Shown here in pieces: positions 62,809-64,000 of a stretch of DNA of 64,000 nucleotides. The translations under genes were made by a program, and so were the position numbers. The number at the start of each line of letters is the position of its first letter. Position 1 is the first letter of the stretch. The stretch is from assembly GCF_041431415.1 (NCBI RefSeq), contig NZ_CP107845.1:5270001-5334000 (forward strand), in the 5' to 3' direction. The notes under the pieces are model-generated. The model saw only the letters and a program-made list of their open reading frames with translations. It ran no database searches and was not told the origin of the DNA. This DNA is from Streptomyces sp. NBC_00513 (GTDB lineage Bacteria; Actinomycetota; Actinomycetes; Streptomycetales; Streptomycetaceae).

Positions 62809-64000
62809 GTGGCAACAGACGTACACAAGCCCGCCGTCACGCGCCCGATACCCGGCGTGCCCGACCCGGACGACGAGAAGAAATGGGGTCGGGTCACCAC
62901 CCCGCGGACCCTGCTCTCGCGCGCGTTGTCCATCCCGCTCATCCTCGGCTTCAGCGTCTTCCTGCCGCTCGTGGTCGCCGTCCAGTCCGGCGACGGCCAG
63001 CACGACGCCGCCTTCTGGCTCCAACTCCTGCTCACCATGTACGCGGGCGCCCGGCTGTCCGCGATGGTGCTGACCAGCCGCCGCAAGCTCCTCCAGGGCT
63101 CGTTCTGGCTGTTCGTCTACATGGCGATGGGAGTGGCCCCGCTCGCCCAGGCCGTCCTCGGCCGGGTACCCACGCCCGTGGTCGGGCCCCGCTCCGACCT
63201 GACGCTCGCCATCGGCCTCGTCCTGCTCGGCTGCCTCGCGTTCGACGTCGGCGTCCTCCTCGCCCGGCACCGGCCGACGGGCCTCGCCGGGGGGTCCCGC
63301 AAGGAGGAGAAGCCGGTCATGGCGCACAAGCGGCGCCTGCAACTGCTGACCGTCCTCGCCTTCCTGGGCAGCGCGGCCCTCATCGTGAAGCTGGGCGGCC
63401 CCAGCGTCTTCTTCTCCAGCCGCCAGGAGATCATCGCCGGCATCGAGGAGGCGGGCGTCTCCAACGGCGACGGGCAGGCCGGCCAGGCCCTGCTGCGCGG
63501 CTTCGGCACCGTACCGGCGCTGCTCGCCCTGCTCCTGTACACGCGCTGGCTGATCACCTCGAAGTTCGCCCGCCGCAAGGTGTCGATCATCGTCACCTGG
63601 GCGGGGCTGGCCGCGCTGAACCTCGTGGTCAACAACCCGATCTCGAACCCGCGCTACTGGTTCCTCACCGTCATGTTCGCGCTGCTGTTCACCGTCTTCC
63701 CGGTGAGCGCCGCGATGTACCGGGTGGCGCTGTCGATGGCCGTGGTGATCGCCCTGCTCGTCTTCCCGTTCGCGGACCGCTTCCGGTACGACGAGAAGAA
63801 CTACAAGCCGGTCGAGACGACCTCGTTCCTGGAGCCGATGGCGCTCAAGGACTACGACCAGATCGGCATGTTCGCCAACACCATCACCTACGCGGACTCC
63901 GGCCCGGGCCACTCCTACGGGCGCCAGCTCGCCGGTTCCGTCTTCTTCGCCGTGCCCCGCTCGGTCTGGCCGAGCAAGGCACGCGACACCGGCGTGATGG
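62809..64000 (+). CDS. Wzy-like polysaccharide polymerase, partial (3' end outside window)
   Basis: An open frame from GTG 62809 (VATDVHKPAVTRPIPGVPDP) that runs past the right edge, giving 397 residues so far. After a polar N-terminus of about 40 residues come many hydrophobic segments (for example LILGFSVFLPLVVAVQ, LLLTMYAGARLSAMVLT, DLTLAIGLVLLGCLAFDVGV, LFTVFPVSAAMYRVALSMAV) and a large extracellular loop near 335-390. That layout resembles O-antigen/exopolysaccharide polymerases (Wzy, oligosaccharide repeat-unit polymerase). It has a GGTGGGGG ribosome region and is divergent from the acetyltransferase gene. Confidence 0.75.
   Translation, partial: MATDVHKPAVTRPIPGVPDPDDEKKWGRVTTPRTLLSRALSIPLILGFSVFLPLVVAVQSGDGQHDAAFWLQLLLTMYAGARLSAMVLTSRRKLLQGSFWLFVYMAMGVAPLAQAVLGRVPTPVVGPRSDLTLAIGLVLLGCLAFDVGVLLARHRPTGLAGGSRKEEKPVMAHKRRLQLLTVLAFLGSAALIVKLGGPSVFFSSRQEIIAGIEEAGVSNGDGQAGQALLRGFGTVPALLALLLYTRWLITSKFARRKVSIIVTWAGLAALNLVVNNPISNPRYWFLTVMFALLFTVFPVSAAMYRVALSMAVVIALLVFPFADRFRYDEKNYKPVETTSFLEPMALKDYDQIGMFANTITYADSGPGHSYGRQLAGSVFFAVPRSVWPSKARDTGVM

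Noticed and set aside
62149..63912. Long 5' extension of the GT4 frame
   Set aside because: It runs through the acetyltransferase gene and the divergent polymerase gene; the GTG at 62148 with GGAGGAG is the real start.

Overview
The window is high-GC actinobacterial chromosome, almost certainly Streptomyces. It carries the polar-growth coiled-coil pair FilP/Scy, the actinobacterial 24-residue ribosomal protein bL37, an isobutyryl-CoA mutase large subunit, and a GlgE-pathway maltosyl cluster. As I remember it, the gene order from about 2.4 to 52.7 kb resembles the S. coelicolor SCO5396-SCO5447 neighbourhood. No alignment was run. No tRNA, rRNA, insertion sequence or CRISPR array was seen.

Layout. 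At 0-2.3 kb are two near-identical ABC ATPases and one ABC-2 permease. At 2.4-8.1 kb are filP and scy. At 8.6-11.6 kb are methylmalonyl-CoA epimerase, a thiolase, the mutase chaperone MeaB and bL37. At 11.6-20.2 kb are small regulators, a PepSY protein, three tandem AIM24 genes, two DUF3817 membrane proteins, an RHH-PIN toxin-antitoxin pair and an ArsR-type regulator/MFS exporter pair. At 20.3-24.1 kb are icmA, a TetR regulator with a clear operator, and a thioredoxin-TPR protein. At 24.7-27.4 kb is a three-gene envelope locus: a DUF6230 secreted protein, a DUF6114 membrane protein, and a long secreted protein whose C-terminus looks like a second DUF6230 copy. At 27.8-34.9 kb are pyk, ackA, pta, pfkA and an XRE regulator. 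At 35.2-46.3 kb is the alpha-glucan cluster glgB-pep2-treS-glgE, divergent from glgP. At 46.3-52.7 kb are an Lrp regulator, a DHA2 exporter, an acidic secreted protein and an M4 metalloprotease. From 53.0 kb to the end is an exopolysaccharide-like region: polyprenyl-phosphate sugar transferase, GDP-fucose synthase, GDP-mannose dehydratase, a 926-residue LamG/DNRLRE secreted protein, a lipoprotein, a GT4 glycosyltransferase, a WcaF-like acetyltransferase and a Wzy-like polymerase cut by the window edge.

How the parts work together. Mce, thiolase, MeaB and IcmA serve branched acyl-CoA and propionyl-CoA metabolism and so precursor supply. Pyk, AckA, Pta and PfkA are lower glycolysis and acetate overflow. 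TreS, Pep2, GlgE and GlgB convert trehalose through maltose 1-phosphate to branched glucan, and GlgP degrades it. The right end looks accessory compared with the core-like left part.

The most interesting signals are: the DUF6230-DUF6114-DUF6230-like trio; a near-textbook leaderless promoter overlaid by a palindrome at the toxin-antitoxin operon; a perfect 24-bp palindrome abutting the icmA start; helically spaced repeats between the ArsR-type regulator and its MFS gene; a 153-bp (51-codon) repeat lattice inside scy; and an 18-bp minisatellite beside a 17-bp hairpin near 49 kb.
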